From positions 23,550-87,549 of the forward strand of contig NZ_SNXS01000015.1 of assembly GCF_004362525.1 (NCBI RefSeq): 64,000 nucleotides of DNA, in the 5' to 3' direction. Of the stretch, positions 17,468 to 26,366 are shown in pieces (the first letter of the stretch is position 1; the number at the start of each line of letters is the position of its first letter). Origin of the DNA: Roseateles toxinivorans (GTDB lineage: Bacteria; Pseudomonadota; Gammaproteobacteria; Burkholderiales; Burkholderiaceae_C). A model generated the notes under the pieces. That model had not been told where the DNA came from. It worked only from the letters and a program-made list of their open reading frames with translations, and ran no database searches. A program made the translations under genes and the position numbers.

Positions 17468-17994
17468 CAACCAGTGGCATGCCTTGTGCGAGCTGGCCGC
17501 TTCTTGCCGGTACTGCACGTGTATGCAGCAAGCAGGGTGCTGAAGAACAAGGTATAGATCGCGAAACCGATCAGCACGGCGTGACTGCGGTTCTCCCAGA
17601 GCTGGTGGGTGAAGCCTGCGCCCGCCATGCCGGTCAGATCGCGCAGCAGGGCGAAGCTGGCAAGGTAGGCGCCGATCGGAAACAGCAGCACGGCGTAGGC
17701 AAACCAGCGAGGGTAGGGCAGGCTGCGCAACAGCATGCCGCTGATCAAGCCCAGGCCTATCGAGCCGGGTGCCGCCTTGGCGACAGTGATCAGCGCCAGC
17801 GCCACAAAGTCGAACGTGTGGCCATCGATCCAAGCAGCCAGCGGCTGCAATGAGTGAATGATGGCGACCAGGGCTTCGGTGGAGAACCAGTTCACTTGAT
17901 GGTAGGAGGCCCAGAGCGCGTAGCCGGCGAGGGCGCCGGCTGCTGCGCACACGATGCGCTTGGCGAGAGGAACTTTGTGACTCGGGCTCAACAT
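17467..17994 (-). CDS. Hypothetical integral membrane protein
   Basis: 175 aa with about four membrane helices: IVCAAAGALAGYALWASY (about 14-31), FVALALITVAKAAPGSIGLGLI (about 62-85), WFAYAVLLFPIGAYLASFALL (about 95-117) and AVLIGFAIYTLFFSTLLAAYT (about 138-159). The C-terminus is basic and probably cytoplasmic. I recognise no family. Its start overlaps the end of the nucleotidyltransferase-like gene by 7 bases and its stop overlaps the small downstream gene, so it belongs to a four-gene operon (18967 to 17312). Confidence 0.6.
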   Translation of the reverse strand: MLSPSHKVPLAKRIVCAAAGALAGYALWASYHQVNWFSTEALVAIIHSLQPLAAWIDGHTFDFVALALITVAKAAPGSIGLGLISGMLLRSLPYPRWFAYAVLLFPIGAYLASFALLRDLTGMAGAGFTHQLWENRSHAVLIGFAIYTLFFSTLLAAYTCSTGKKRPARTRHATG

Positions 17995-18581
17995 GCCTCA
18001 ACTCTAACCCGCGGCCAACGCTCGGCATAACGCTTTTGCGCCACGCGTTGGCGATAGGTCGCTATGCTGACGCGTGCCGGATTGCGGCGCACCACCATGC
18101 CGAACAAATCATCCAGGCCGTGTGGGGCGATGACCTTCAGCGCGCCATCCGGATCCAGCGACAGGCCCACGGCGGTCGCGTACTCGGGCCAGGAGGCGAC
18201 CGCGTCTTCGAGCGACAGCAGGGGCAGGACCGCATGACCAAAGTGCGCCTCGAACCAGAGATGGACGCCGGCCTGGTTGGTGACCTCCCATGGCACTGCG
18301 GGCTGCAAGGACTGCAGTGTTGACAGCAGGTCGCGGTCTTGTTGCGGCGAGAGGTTGCCTGCATCGAAATAGGCGACGTCCACATCGGCGAGTCGCGACG
18401 GCGAGGCCTTGTGGTGCAAAGCGTCCCAAACGAGATTGCGCACAGCGCCTGCGCCAATGCACCAATCGGGCAACGCAAGCGAGCGCACGGCATGAAGCGC
18501 ATCCATGAACCACGGGCTGGCACTGGCAATCGTGGCAAGTCGCCTGTGCAAATCGGCTGCCGATGCACTGCGATCACTCAT
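17988..18581 (-). CDS. Nucleotidyltransferase-like protein (DUF925/YkkB type)
   Basis: 197 aa. The features CIGAGAVRNLVWDALH (about residues 40-55) and the acidic ADVDVAYFD strand (about 64-72) fit the nucleotidyltransferase fold of the DUF925 family, with LEDAVASWPEYATAVGL in the C-terminal half. The members I know of are uncharacterised. The ATG at 18581 is chosen because it overlaps the upstream stop codon as ATGA; a further ATG 57 bases upstream lies inside the preceding gene. It is the second gene of the operon. Confidence 0.7.
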   Translation of the reverse strand: MSDRSASAADLHRRLATIASASPWFMDALHAVRSLALPDWCIGAGAVRNLVWDALHHKASPSRLADVDVAYFDAGNLSPQQDRDLLSTLQSLQPAVPWEVTNQAGVHLWFEAHFGHAVLPLLSLEDAVASWPEYATAVGLSLDPDGALKVIAPHGLDDLFGMVVRRNPARVSIATYRQRVAQKRYAERWPRVRVEAC

Positions 18582-18967
18582 TGAATGATCTCGCCCGTGT
18601 AGCGATCCCGCGTCGCCCAGAAGCCGCAGGTCGGGCACTTCTCTCCGTCCGGGTAGTCCGTGCCTTCCTCATGGGGACAGCCAATGATCCGGTCCGGCGA
18701 GATCACCGACCTGACGCCATGCTGCTGAATGAAATGCACGATCGCCTCATTCACGTCTGGATCCAGCCTGATGTCCCCGCCCTGGCTGTACCAGCGTTCG
18801 AGAAAGGCCACCTCACCACCCTCGATCAGAAGAATCCCGACCGCCACCTTGCTGGCCGTCTGGTCATCGGGCCCGTAGTAGCTGACTGTGGCCACGGGGT
18901 AGCCTTGAAAGCCCTGCCTGACCTTCTTCCTCAGGCGGTCGCGGAACCAGGCGGCTTTGAATGACAT
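18578..18967 (-). CDS. Conserved hypothetical protein with CPTCGFW zinc-like motif
   Basis: 129 aa, beginning MSFKAAWFRDRLRKKVRQGF. The C-terminal part has IIGCPHEEG and, about 20 residues later, KCPTCGFW, which together could bind one zinc ion. There is no membrane segment. The ATG at 18967 is preceded by GGGAG at a good distance, whereas an upstream in-frame ATG at 19174 would read into the acetyltransferase pseudogene. It is the first gene of a four-gene operon whose members overlap. No function is known to me. Confidence 0.65.
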   Translation of the reverse strand: MSFKAAWFRDRLRKKVRQGFQGYPVATVSYYGPDDQTASKVAVGILLIEGGEVAFLERWYSQGGDIRLDPDVNEAIVHFIQQHGVRSVISPDRIIGCPHEEGTDYPDGEKCPTCGFWATRDRYTGEIIQ

Positions 18968-19046
18968 GGGCAACTCCCGGGCTGCATTGCGGCTCAACTG
19001 TATGGCCCGGGCAGGGCAGCGCATACCTGCGCTTGCCAGGGGGTCA

Positions 19047-19601
19047 TCAAGGCGCTGTGCGCGTCTCGATGGAGGGCGCCTCGCCGAAAAGCCTGCCCAT
19101 GTCAGGCCATGACAGCTTTTGACAGGGCAAGCAATTTTCGGCCGATGGATGCCAGGCCGCTGTAGCTTCCGCAACGCCTCCAGGGCTTCGATAGAACGCC
19201 ACTGCAGGGAGGTTCTGCTCGACGACCGACAGGGCCAGGCTGGCTTCCGGGTAGGCGCTTGCGCACTAGCGTACGGCGTAGGACATCAGCTCGCGCCCAA
19301 GGCCTCGGCGATGCGCCTCAGGGGCCACATAGATGTGTTCGATATAGCAGCCGCCATCAACCGGAGCCGCGCGAAACGCGCAGACGAGGCCGAGGCATTT
19401 GCCACCCTCGCTGACCACGGCGAGCAACTGGTTCTCGGTTTGCTGCGCAAAGCGCAGCGCCCAGAATGCCTTCTTTTCCTGCTCCAACTGCGGCCCGAGA
19501 AGTGATGCTGGCAGCAGGTCTCGGTAGGCGAGCCTCCAGCCGGCCAGCTGCAAGGCGACAAAGGGCGGTAGGTCTGAGGCTGATGCCCTACGTATCTGCA
19601 T
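19047..19601 (-). pseudogene. GNAT acetyltransferase interrupted by in-frame TAG
   Basis: The first 111 codons encode a GNAT N-acetyltransferase with the acetyl-CoA loop RRGLGRELMSYAVR. A TAG at 19266-19268 then stops the frame, but the same frame continues for about 72 codons with clear GNAT sequence: YPEASLALSVVEQNLPAVAF followed by YRSPGGVAEA, the usual last strand and helix. The stop falls where family members often have Trp, so a TGG-to-TAG change is likely. The full 184-codon frame has normal GNAT length. The truncated product lacks the C-terminal part of the fold and is probably inactive. A sequencing error remains possible. Confidence 0.7.
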
Positions 19602-19634
19602 GGGACGCTTGAAAATTGAGGTCGGTGACGCTGC

Positions 19635-19853
19635 TCAATCGCCGCGCTCGACCATCAGCCTGATCTTCTCCGCCTTCTCGAAATGGTCGAGGCCATGCGT
19701 CAGTATCCACCACTGAGCGGCCTCCATCAGCAGCGGCGGGTCGTCATTTCGGTTGGCGAAAAATGCATAGAACGACAGGCCGACACCGGGGCCGTTCTTC
19801 GCGATTTTGGTGTTGCAGACCGCGATGATCTTGGCGCTGAGACTCGCCCTCAT
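19635..19853 (-). CDS. Small conserved protein, DUF6500-like
   Basis: 72 aa, soluble and charged, beginning MRASLSAKIIAVCNTK, with a GVGLSFYAFFANRNDDPPLL middle and a C-terminal helix containing HFEKAEKIR. It resembles a small family I recall as DUF6500; that label is from memory and not firm. Its ATG overlaps the TGA of the MBL-fold gene by 4 bases, so it is translated with it. Function unknown. Confidence 0.6.
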   Translation of the reverse strand: MRASLSAKIIAVCNTKIAKNGPGVGLSFYAFFANRNDDPPLLMEAAQWWILTHGLDHFEKAEKIRLMVERGD

Positions 19854-21214
19854 CCAATGTCCACCGTCTCGCCGTGCTGTGGCACGCGCACCTTCCAGCC
19901 CAGCTCGTCCTGGATGCGGCAGCGCAGTGCGTCGCTGGCCTCGGGTTCGCCGTGCACGACATAGACCTGGGCCGGCGCGCGCTTGAAGCCGCGCATCCAG
20001 GCCATCAGCCCGTCGGCGTCGGCATGGCCGGAGAAGCCCTCGAGATGGCTGACCTCGGCGTTGACGGTGATGAACTCGCCCTGGATCTTGACCTCGCGCG
20101 CGCCGGCGATCAGCTTGGCGCCTCGGGTGCCGCCGACCTGGAAGCCGGGGAAGCAGATGTGGTGGCGGGCATCGGGCGCCAAGGTCTGCAGATAGTTGAG
20201 CACCCGCCCGCCGGTGGCCATGCCGCTGGCCGAGACGACGATGGCGCTGTGGCGCGCGACCAGCCTGGCGGTCTTCAACGAGTCGGCCGACTTGCTGATG
20301 GTCTTCACGCCATCGCTCAGGTTGGCGATCTCGGCCGAGGACACGCGCAGCAGCTTGCGGTGCTTCAGCGTGATCTCGGTGGCCTCGGTGGCCATCGGGC
20401 TGTCGAGGTAGATCGGCACGTCCCAGGGCAGTTCACCGGACTGGCGCAGCCGCTGCAGCACCAGCAGCAGGGCCTGGGCACGGCCGACGGCGAAGCTGGG
20501 CAGCAAGACCGTGCCCCCGCGCTTCAAGGTGTTGCGGATGACCTGACCCAGCCGTTGCTCAACATCCTCGGCCGGGTGCAGACGGTTGCCGTAGGTCGAC
20601 TCGATCAGCAGCACATCGGCTTCGAACACCTGCTGCGGCGCCGGCATCAGCAAGTCGTTGCTGCGGCCCAGATCGCCGGAGAAGACGACGGTCTTGCCGC
20701 CTGCCTGCACCGAGATCGCCGAGGCGCCCAGCAGGTGGCCCACCGGCGTGAAGCGGATCTCGGCCCCGCCCAGGCGCAGATGGCCATCGCGTGGCACACC
20801 GACGAAATGGGTCAGCGCCTTCCTGGTGTTGGCCGTGGTGTAAAGCGGCAGTGCCTTGTCATGCCGCGAGGTGCCGGAGCGGTTGGCGCGTCGGGCGTCC
20901 TCCTCCTGCAGGTGGGCGCTGTCGGTCAGCAGCACCTCGCACAGATCGCGGGTCGCGCCGGTGGAGAAAATCTGACCCTTGAAGCCCTGGGCGACCAAGG
21001 CCGGGATATAGCCGCTGTGGTCCAGATGGGCATGGGACAGCAGCACCGCGTCGATGGTGTGCGGTGCCACGCCGAAGGGTGCCCAGTTGCGCTCGCGCAG
21101 CACCTTGTAGCCCTGGAACATGCCGCAGTCCAGCAAGAGCCGGCGTTCGCCGGTGTCCAGCAGGTGGCGTGATCCGGTCACGCTGTCGGCGGCGCCGAGA
21201 AAGCTCAGTTTCAT
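19850..21214 (-). CDS. MBL-fold metallo-hydrolase, beta-CASP (CPSF/RNA-processing) type
   Basis: 454 aa. The metal motif LLSHAHLDHSGYIP lies at about residues 56-69, further metal ligands appear at TPVGHLLGASA and FSGDLGRSNDLL, and the beta-CASP part carries IYLDSPMATEAT and the late GFSGHADADGL His. This is the MBL/beta-CASP layout of CPSF73- and RNase J-related nucleases, so it is probably an RNA-processing hydrolase, although non-RNA substrates exist in the family. The ATG at 21214 overlaps the stop of the upstream NAD-binding gene (ATGA), and the 3' end overlaps the next small gene the same way: a tight three-gene operon. Confidence 0.85.
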   Translation of the reverse strand: MKLSFLGAADSVTGSRHLLDTGERRLLLDCGMFQGYKVLRERNWAPFGVAPHTIDAVLLSHAHLDHSGYIPALVAQGFKGQIFSTGATRDLCEVLLTDSAHLQEEDARRANRSGTSRHDKALPLYTTANTRKALTHFVGVPRDGHLRLGGAEIRFTPVGHLLGASAISVQAGGKTVVFSGDLGRSNDLLMPAPQQVFEADVLLIESTYGNRLHPAEDVEQRLGQVIRNTLKRGGTVLLPSFAVGRAQALLLVLQRLRQSGELPWDVPIYLDSPMATEATEITLKHRKLLRVSSAEIANLSDGVKTISKSADSLKTARLVARHSAIVVSASGMATGGRVLNYLQTLAPDARHHICFPGFQVGGTRGAKLIAGAREVKIQGEFITVNAEVSHLEGFSGHADADGLMAWMRGFKRAPAQVYVVHGEPEASDALRCRIQDELGWKVRVPQHGETVDIG

Positions 21215-21894
21215 GGGTTCCCCTGTTCTGCGTTGAAGTCCTGCATCTGGGCGGATTCCAGCACGCTGAAGCCCGGGCCGTCTTGTGCCAGCGCAAGCGC
21301 CAGGGCGCCGGCCACCCGGGCTGCGGTGATCGGGCGCCAGCGCTTCGGTATCAGCGGCAGCAGGGGCCCGCTCAGGCGCAGGGCCCAGCGCTCGCCGGCA
21401 CGCTCGGTCTGGCCCAGCGTCGCCCGGTCGCCGACCAGCAGCGAGGGCCGGGCAATCACCAGCCGGGCAAAGCCCAGCTGCGCCAGCGCCTGTTCCATCT
21501 CGCCCTTGACGCGGTTGTAGAACACCGCCGACTTCGGATCGGCGCCGAGCGCCGACACCACGGCGCAACGGCTGGCACCCTGTGCGCGGGCAGCGCGCGC
21601 CACGGTCAGCACCGCGTCCAGATCGACGGCGCGAAAGGCCTCCTGCGAGCCGGCCTGGGCGATCGTCGTGCCCAAGGCGATGTAGATGGCCGTTGGCACG
21701 GGCAAACGTGCGCCCAGGTCGGCGCGGCCGAAGTCCACCTGGTGCTGGGTCAGCCGCGGGTGGCTGGGCAGGGCCTGGAGCCGCCGCAGCAGCGCATGCA
21801 CCTGCACCGGCTGGCGGGCCAGCACATCGAGCAGGGCGCGGCCCACCAGGCCGCTGGCACCGGCCACCCAGACCACGTTGCTGCTTGCATTCAT
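21211..21894 (-). CDS. NAD(P)-binding Rossmann protein (atypical SDR)
   Basis: 227 aa. The N-terminal VVWVAGASGLVGRALLDVLA (about residues 7-26) is the GxSGxxG dinucleotide-binding motif of atypical SDRs of the NmrA/HTATIP2-like group, and YNRVKGEMEQ contains a Tyr-x3-Lys-like pair. There is no membrane segment. It may be a reductase or a redox-sensing binding protein. It is the first gene of the operon with the MBL-fold hydrolase, overlapping it by 4 bases. Confidence 0.8.
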   Translation of the reverse strand: MNASSNVVWVAGASGLVGRALLDVLARQPVQVHALLRRLQALPSHPRLTQHQVDFGRADLGARLPVPTAIYIALGTTIAQAGSQEAFRAVDLDAVLTVARAARAQGASRCAVVSALGADPKSAVFYNRVKGEMEQALAQLGFARLVIARPSLLVGDRATLGQTERAGERWALRLSGPLLPLIPKRWRPITAARVAGALALALAQDGPGFSVLESAQMQDFNAEQGNP

Positions 21895-21939
21895 GCCCCT
21901 ATCGTACGCACCGGGGCGCGGTCCGACGAAAGGACTGGG

Positions 21940-22722
21940 TCAGTCACCCGTCCAGCGGGGCGGCTGCCTGGCCACAAAGGCGGCCACGCCGGCGTGGAAG
22001 TCGGCGCTGCCATAGCACTGACGTATCAGGTCATCGCCCTCGGGCATGCGCTGCGCGGTCAAGCGGCGCAGGCCTTCCTTGGACACGCGCTGCGTCACCG
22101 GGGCCAGCGCGGCCAGCTCGGCGCAGAGCGTGGCGGCGGCGGCGTCCAGCTCGCCCGCGGCACACAGCTGCTGCAGATAGCCGCAGGCCAGCGCCTCGTC
22201 GGCCGAGATCAGCTCGGCGCGCAACAGCATGCGCTTGACGCGCTGTGGGCTAAAGGCCGCCGACAGCCGCGCCAGATTGGCGATAGACAGGCAGTTGCCC
22301 AGCGTGCGGGCAATCGGCACGCCGAAGCGGGAGCCGGTGCTGGCGATGCGGAAGTCGCAGGCGGTGGCGATGGCCAGGCCGCCGCCGATGGCAAAGCCCT
22401 CGATCACCGCCACGGTGGGCATGGGCAGGGCCTCGATCAGCGCAATGCCCTGGTCGATGCGGCGTTCGTAGGCCACGCCGTCGTCTCCGTTGGAGAAGGA
22501 CATGAACTGCGCGATATCGGTGCCGGCCACAAAGGCCTGGCCGCCGAGGCCGCGCAGGGTGGCGACCCGCACGCTTCGGTCCGCGGCCAGCCGTTCGCAG
22601 ATCGCACCCAGCTGCTCGTACATGGTCCAGGTCATCGCGTTGCGCGCGGCGGGGCGGTCGAACACCACCGCCGCCGCGCCCTCGGCAATGCTCAGGCGCA
22701 CCGCGCCGTCGTCAGAGCTCAT
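21940..22722 (-). CDS. Enoyl-CoA hydratase/isomerase family protein
   Basis: 260 aa crotonase-fold protein. It opens DGAVRLSIAEGAAAVVFDRP with the family RNAM segment, and carries the oxyanion-hole block GQAFVAGTDIAQF (about residues 57-69) and the AVIEGFAIGGGLAIA block (about 102-116). A catalytic Glu pair is not obvious, so the exact reaction is open. Its start overlaps the end of the CoA-transferase gene by 11 bases. Together with the CoA-transferase and the Bug binding protein this suggests uptake and CoA-dependent breakdown of a carboxylic acid. Confidence 0.85.
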   Translation of the reverse strand: MSSDDGAVRLSIAEGAAAVVFDRPAARNAMTWTMYEQLGAICERLAADRSVRVATLRGLGGQAFVAGTDIAQFMSFSNGDDGVAYERRIDQGIALIEALPMPTVAVIEGFAIGGGLAIATACDFRIASTGSRFGVPIARTLGNCLSIANLARLSAAFSPQRVKRMLLRAELISADEALACGYLQQLCAAGELDAAAATLCAELAALAPVTQRVSKEGLRRLTAQRMPEGDDLIRQCYGSADFHAGVAAFVARQPPRWTGD

Positions 22723-23932
22723 GGGCGAAGGCTCCCTGTTGTTCGAGTGTCGCGCGCTCGGCGGCGCCTATGCCCAGTTCGGCCAGCACTTCGTCGGTGT
22801 GCTCGCCCAGCAGCGGCGGGTGGCGGCGCACCTGCTGCGGCGTGCCCGAGAGCTTGACCGCAAAGCCGATGTTCGGCACCGTGCCCTCGACCGGGTGGCC
22901 TATCTCCATGCGCATCTGACGCACCCGGCCATGCTCGCCCTCGAAGGCCTCGGGGTAGCTGAGGATGGGCCCGGCCGGTATGCCGGCGGCCAGCAGGGTC
23001 TCCACCCAGTAGTCGCTGGTCTGCTGCTTGAAGCTCCGCTCCAGCTCGGCCACCAGCGCCAGCCGGTGCTGCAGGCGCAGCGAGACGGTGGCAAAGCGCT
23101 CGTCGTCCAGCAGCTCGCGTCGCCCCAAGGTCAGGCACAGCTGGTGCCAGAGCTTCTGGTTGGTCGCACCCATCACGAAGTGGCCGTCCGCGCAGGCCAT
23201 GGCCTGATAGGGCGCGCTCATGCGGTTGGCCGTGCCCAGGGGCTCGGGTGGGCGGCCGGTGCCCCAGTACTCCGACATGTCCCAGATCGAGAAGGCCATC
23301 GCCGAGTCGAACAGCGAGGCGTCGATGTACTGGCCCTGGCCGGTGGCCTTGCTGCCGATGTGGGCGGCCAGCATCGCATAGGTGGCGAACAGCGCGCAGC
23401 CGATGTCGGCCACCGGCACGCCGGCCTTGACCGGGGGGCCGCCGGGGTAGCCGGTGACGCTCATCACGCCGGACATGGCCTGGGCCATCAGATCGAAGCC
23501 CGGCCTATTCGCCCAGGGCCCGGTCTGGCCGAAGCCTGAGATGCTGACGTAGACCAGACGCGGGTTGATCTTCTGGCAGTCCTCGTACGAGATGCCCAGC
23601 CGCTTCATCACCCCGGGCCGGTAGTTCTCGACCAGGATGTCGGCGCTCTCCACCAGCTTGAACAGCAGCGCCCGCCCCGCCTCGGACTTCAGGTTCAGGG
23701 TCACGCTGCGCTTGTTGCGGTTCATGTTCAGGAAGCCCATGCTGTCGCTTCCCTTCATCTTGAAGCCCATGGCGCCGCGGGTCTGGTCGCCACCCTTGGG
23801 CGGTTCGATCTTGATCACGTCGGCGCCCATATCGCCCAGCAGCATGCACGCATAGGGACCGGCCATGACCTGGCTGACGTCGAGCACCCGCACGCCGGCC
23901 AGCGGCTGAGGGCGTTCAGGCTGAGTTGTCAT
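22712..23932 (-). CDS. CaiB/BaiF family CoA-transferase (type III)
   Basis: 406 aa, normal length. The protein starts LAGVRVLDVSQVMAGPYACM and has the conserved GADVIKIEPPKGGD, NRNKRSVTLNLKS and VENYRPGVMKRLGI blocks. The catalytic Asp is expected in the GFDLMAQAMSG stretch (about residue 148). Such enzymes move CoA between carboxylic acids. The ATG at 23932 overlaps the stop of the Bug gene by 4 bases. The context with a crotonase and a Bug protein points to activation of an imported organic acid. Confidence 0.88.
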   Translation of the reverse strand: MTTQPERPQPLAGVRVLDVSQVMAGPYACMLLGDMGADVIKIEPPKGGDQTRGAMGFKMKGSDSMGFLNMNRNKRSVTLNLKSEAGRALLFKLVESADILVENYRPGVMKRLGISYEDCQKINPRLVYVSISGFGQTGPWANRPGFDLMAQAMSGVMSVTGYPGGPPVKAGVPVADIGCALFATYAMLAAHIGSKATGQGQYIDASLFDSAMAFSIWDMSEYWGTGRPPEPLGTANRMSAPYQAMACADGHFVMGATNQKLWHQLCLTLGRRELLDDERFATVSLRLQHRLALVAELERSFKQQTSDYWVETLLAAGIPAGPILSYPEAFEGEHGRVRQMRMEIGHPVEGTVPNIGFAVKLSGTPQQVRRHPPLLGEHTDEVLAELGIGAAERATLEQQGAFAHEL

Positions 23933-24894
23933 GCGTCCACCTTGACGTTGGCGTCTTTCACCACCTTGGCCCATTTGCGCGACTCGGCCTGCATGAAGGC
24001 ACCGAACTTGTCGGCCGAGCCGCCGCCGTCCTCGGCGCCGTACTGGCCGAAACGTTCCACCACATCGGCCATGGCCAGCACCTTGTTGACGTCTTCGTTG
24101 ATGCGGCGCACGGTGGCCACCGGCAGCTTGGCCGGGCCGACCAGGCCGTACCAGGTGGTGGCCTCGAAACCGGGGAAGCCGGATTCGGCCATCGTCGGCA
24201 CGCTGGCATGGCCGGGGCTGCGCGCCAGCCGTGTCTGCGCGATGGCAATTGCCTTGCCGCTCTTCACATGGGGGGTGGCGGCGGTCATGGTGTCGAAGCT
24301 GTACTGGATCTGGCCGCCCATCAGGTCGGTCAGCATCGGGCCCGAGCCCTTGTAGGGCACATGGATGGCGTCGACACCGGCGGCCAGCTTGAACATCTCC
24401 AGGGCCAGGTGTTGCGCCGAACCGTTGCCGGCCGAGCCGAAACCGATCTTGCCCGGGTTCTTGCGGCACAGCTCGACCACGTCCTTGACGCTGCGTGCCG
24501 GTTGCTGATCGCCGCAGATCAGCAGATTGGGCGTCACACCGACCAGGGCGATCGGCGAGAAGTCGCGTTCGGCCACGTAGGGCATCTTCGGGAAGATGGC
24601 CGGGGCGATGGCATGGCTGTTGATATGGGCCATCAGCAGGGTCAGGCCGTCTGGCGCCTGCTTGGACACATAGTCGGCGGCGATCACGCCGGTGGCGCCG
24701 GCGCGGTTCTCGACCAGCACCTGGGTACCCCACATCGTCGACAGCTTCTGCGCCATCACCCGGGCCAGGATGTCGGTGCCGCCACCGGGGGCGAAGCCGA
24801 CGATGATGCGCACCGGGCCGGCGGGCTGGGCGCGGATCATCGGTGCTGCCAGGCTGGCGGCAGCGGCCAGGGCGAAGGTTCTGCGTCGAATCAT
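23929..24894 (-). CDS. Bug family (tripartite tricarboxylate transporter) substrate-binding protein
   Basis: 321 aa. A signal peptide with a twin-Arg-like MIRRRTFALAAAASLAAP start is followed by VRIIVGFAPGGGTDILAR, the family hallmark, and by VENRAGATG and GSAGNGSAQHLALEMFK. The ATG at 24894 is preferred (GGAGA 8 bases upstream) over one 18 bases earlier. No TctA/TctB membrane genes are adjacent, which is common because Burkholderiales carry many orphan Bug genes. It probably presents an organic acid to the cell; the downstream CoA-transferase and crotonase would process it. Confidence 0.85.
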   Translation of the reverse strand: MIRRRTFALAAAASLAAPMIRAQPAGPVRIIVGFAPGGGTDILARVMAQKLSTMWGTQVLVENRAGATGVIAADYVSKQAPDGLTLLMAHINSHAIAPAIFPKMPYVAERDFSPIALVGVTPNLLICGDQQPARSVKDVVELCRKNPGKIGFGSAGNGSAQHLALEMFKLAAGVDAIHVPYKGSGPMLTDLMGGQIQYSFDTMTAATPHVKSGKAIAIAQTRLARSPGHASVPTMAESGFPGFEATTWYGLVGPAKLPVATVRRINEDVNKVLAMADVVERFGQYGAEDGGGSADKFGAFMQAESRKWAKVVKDANVKVDA

Positions 24895-24967
24895 GTGCGT
24901 GTCTCCGGACATCCCGCTGGCTGCGGTGCCTGCGGACTATCCGACGCCGCCGCCCCGGCGGCCATCG

Positions 24968-25918
24968 CTATTTGGCCGAACCTGCGTTCGCGTTTTGCGA
25001 TGACGCCAGCACCGCGAGCACGCCGCGCGCCGCCGTCGACAGGGCCTCGGGGGCCTGCAGGCAGAGCAGGAACTGGCGCAGTGCCCAGGACTCGTGGATG
25101 GGAATGCGGCGCAGGCCCGGCGAGCGGGCGATCGCCGCGGCCACGGCCATCGGCATCACCGCGATGCCGGCGCCCTGGGCCACCATCGCGGCCATGCTGT
25201 CGAAGCTGCTGACCCGGGTGCGCATGCGCAGCACCCGGCCGGCCTCGGCGGCATGACGGGCCAGCGCGATGGCGATGGCCGAGCCTTCCTCCAGGCCTAT
25301 CAATTCCCAGGGCAGGATGTCCTCAAGCGTCACGCTGGCCAGGGCGCCCAGCGCATGGTCGCGCGGCGCCAGCACGATCAGCCGGTCTTCGCGATAGGGC
25401 TGGGTGGCCCATTCGACCGGGCCCATCGTCGCCTCGAAGATGCCCAGGTCGGCGGCATGGCGGTCCATCGCCTGGAGCACGCCCTGGCTGTTCATCTCCT
25501 GCAGCTCGATGCGCACGCCCGGGCAGGCCTGGGCGCAGCGCTGCAGATCGGCGGGCAGGAACTGCAGCACCACCGACTTGCAGGCGGCGATGCGCACCAC
25601 CCCCTTGACGCCATGGCGGTAGGACGCCGCCTCGTCCTGCATGCGGCTGGCGGTGTGCAGGATGCTGCGCGCATGGACCAGCAGCGCGCGGCCGGCCTCG
25701 GTCAGCGCCATGCCGTGGGGGCGGCGCTCGAACAGCGGCAGGCCGAACTGGGTCTCCAGGTCCTGGATGCGCCGCGACACCGCCGCGCCGGCCAGGGCCA
25801 GCCGCTCCGAGGCCTTGGTCACCCCGCCCAGCTCGGCCGTGGCGACGAAGACCTTCATCGAGGTCAGATCGAACTGGAGTTGCGCCGGCGGCCGGCCCTG
25901 CGCGGCGTCTTTGGCCAT
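24968..25918 (-). CDS. LysR family transcriptional regulator
   Basis: 316 aa. The N-terminal winged helix covers about residues 18-75 (FDLTSMKVFVATAELGGVTK, with AGAAVSRRIQDLE as recognition helix), followed by the effector-binding domain. It lies 73 bases upstream of, and in the same direction as, the Bug/CoA-transferase/crotonase genes, and 7 bases after the VOC gene. It may therefore regulate an operon of which it is itself part. The ATG at 25918 is chosen because it gives the normal N-terminal spacing for LysR; the ATG 153 bases upstream would run into the VOC gene. Confidence 0.85.
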   Translation of the reverse strand: MAKDAAQGRPPAQLQFDLTSMKVFVATAELGGVTKASERLALAGAAVSRRIQDLETQFGLPLFERRPHGMALTEAGRALLVHARSILHTASRMQDEAASYRHGVKGVVRIAACKSVVLQFLPADLQRCAQACPGVRIELQEMNSQGVLQAMDRHAADLGIFEATMGPVEWATQPYREDRLIVLAPRDHALGALASVTLEDILPWELIGLEEGSAIAIALARHAAEAGRVLRMRTRVSSFDSMAAMVAQGAGIAVMPMAVAAAIARSPGLRRIPIHESWALRQFLLCLQAPEALSTAARGVLAVLASSQNANAGSAK

Positions 25919-25925
25919 GGGTCGC

Positions 25926-26366
25926 TCAGGCCCGGTCCCAGCCGTCGTGGCGGTCGCGCCGCTCCTGGCGGTAGTTGGTGACCTCCAGCCGCACGCCGTC
26001 CGGGTCTGTGAAGAAGGTCGCCCAGTAGTCGGGGGCGTAGTCGGGATAGTTCTTGGCCGGTGTCGCGGCAATGCCGGCGGCGATCAGCTGCTCGGCAACA
26101 GCCTGCACATCGGCGATGTTGTCCACCCGCAGGCAGAAATGGTGCAGGCCCGGGGCATAGGGCTCGTGCGGGGTCTGGACGCGTGCCGGCCGCAGCACGA
26201 AGCCGAACAGCCGGTTGTAGTACTGCACATGGGGCTCGCCGCCCAGCGTGAAGCGGTTCTTGCGAAAGCCCAGCGTCTGCATCAGCACCTGGTCATAGAA
26301 GGCCTCCGAGCGCGCGGGGTCGGACACGGTGATGTAGATGTGGTCGATGCCGGTGACTTCGGCCAT
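25926..26366 (-). CDS. VOC superfamily protein
   Basis: 146 aa single glyoxalase-like unit: MAEVTGIDHIYITVSDPARS with a metal-ligand His in DHIYI, GLHHFCLRVDNI in the middle, and FTDPDGVRLEVTNYR at the end with the ligand Glu. All metal ligands expected in active members seem present. Its ATG follows the TAA of the rhodanese gene with no gap, so the two are co-translated. A ring-cleavage, lyase or isomerase role is possible. Confidence 0.85.
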   Translation of the reverse strand: MAEVTGIDHIYITVSDPARSEAFYDQVLMQTLGFRKNRFTLGGEPHVQYYNRLFGFVLRPARVQTPHEPYAPGLHHFCLRVDNIADVQAVAEQLIAAGIAATPAKNYPDYAPDYWATFFTDPDGVRLEVTNYRQERRDRHDGWDRA

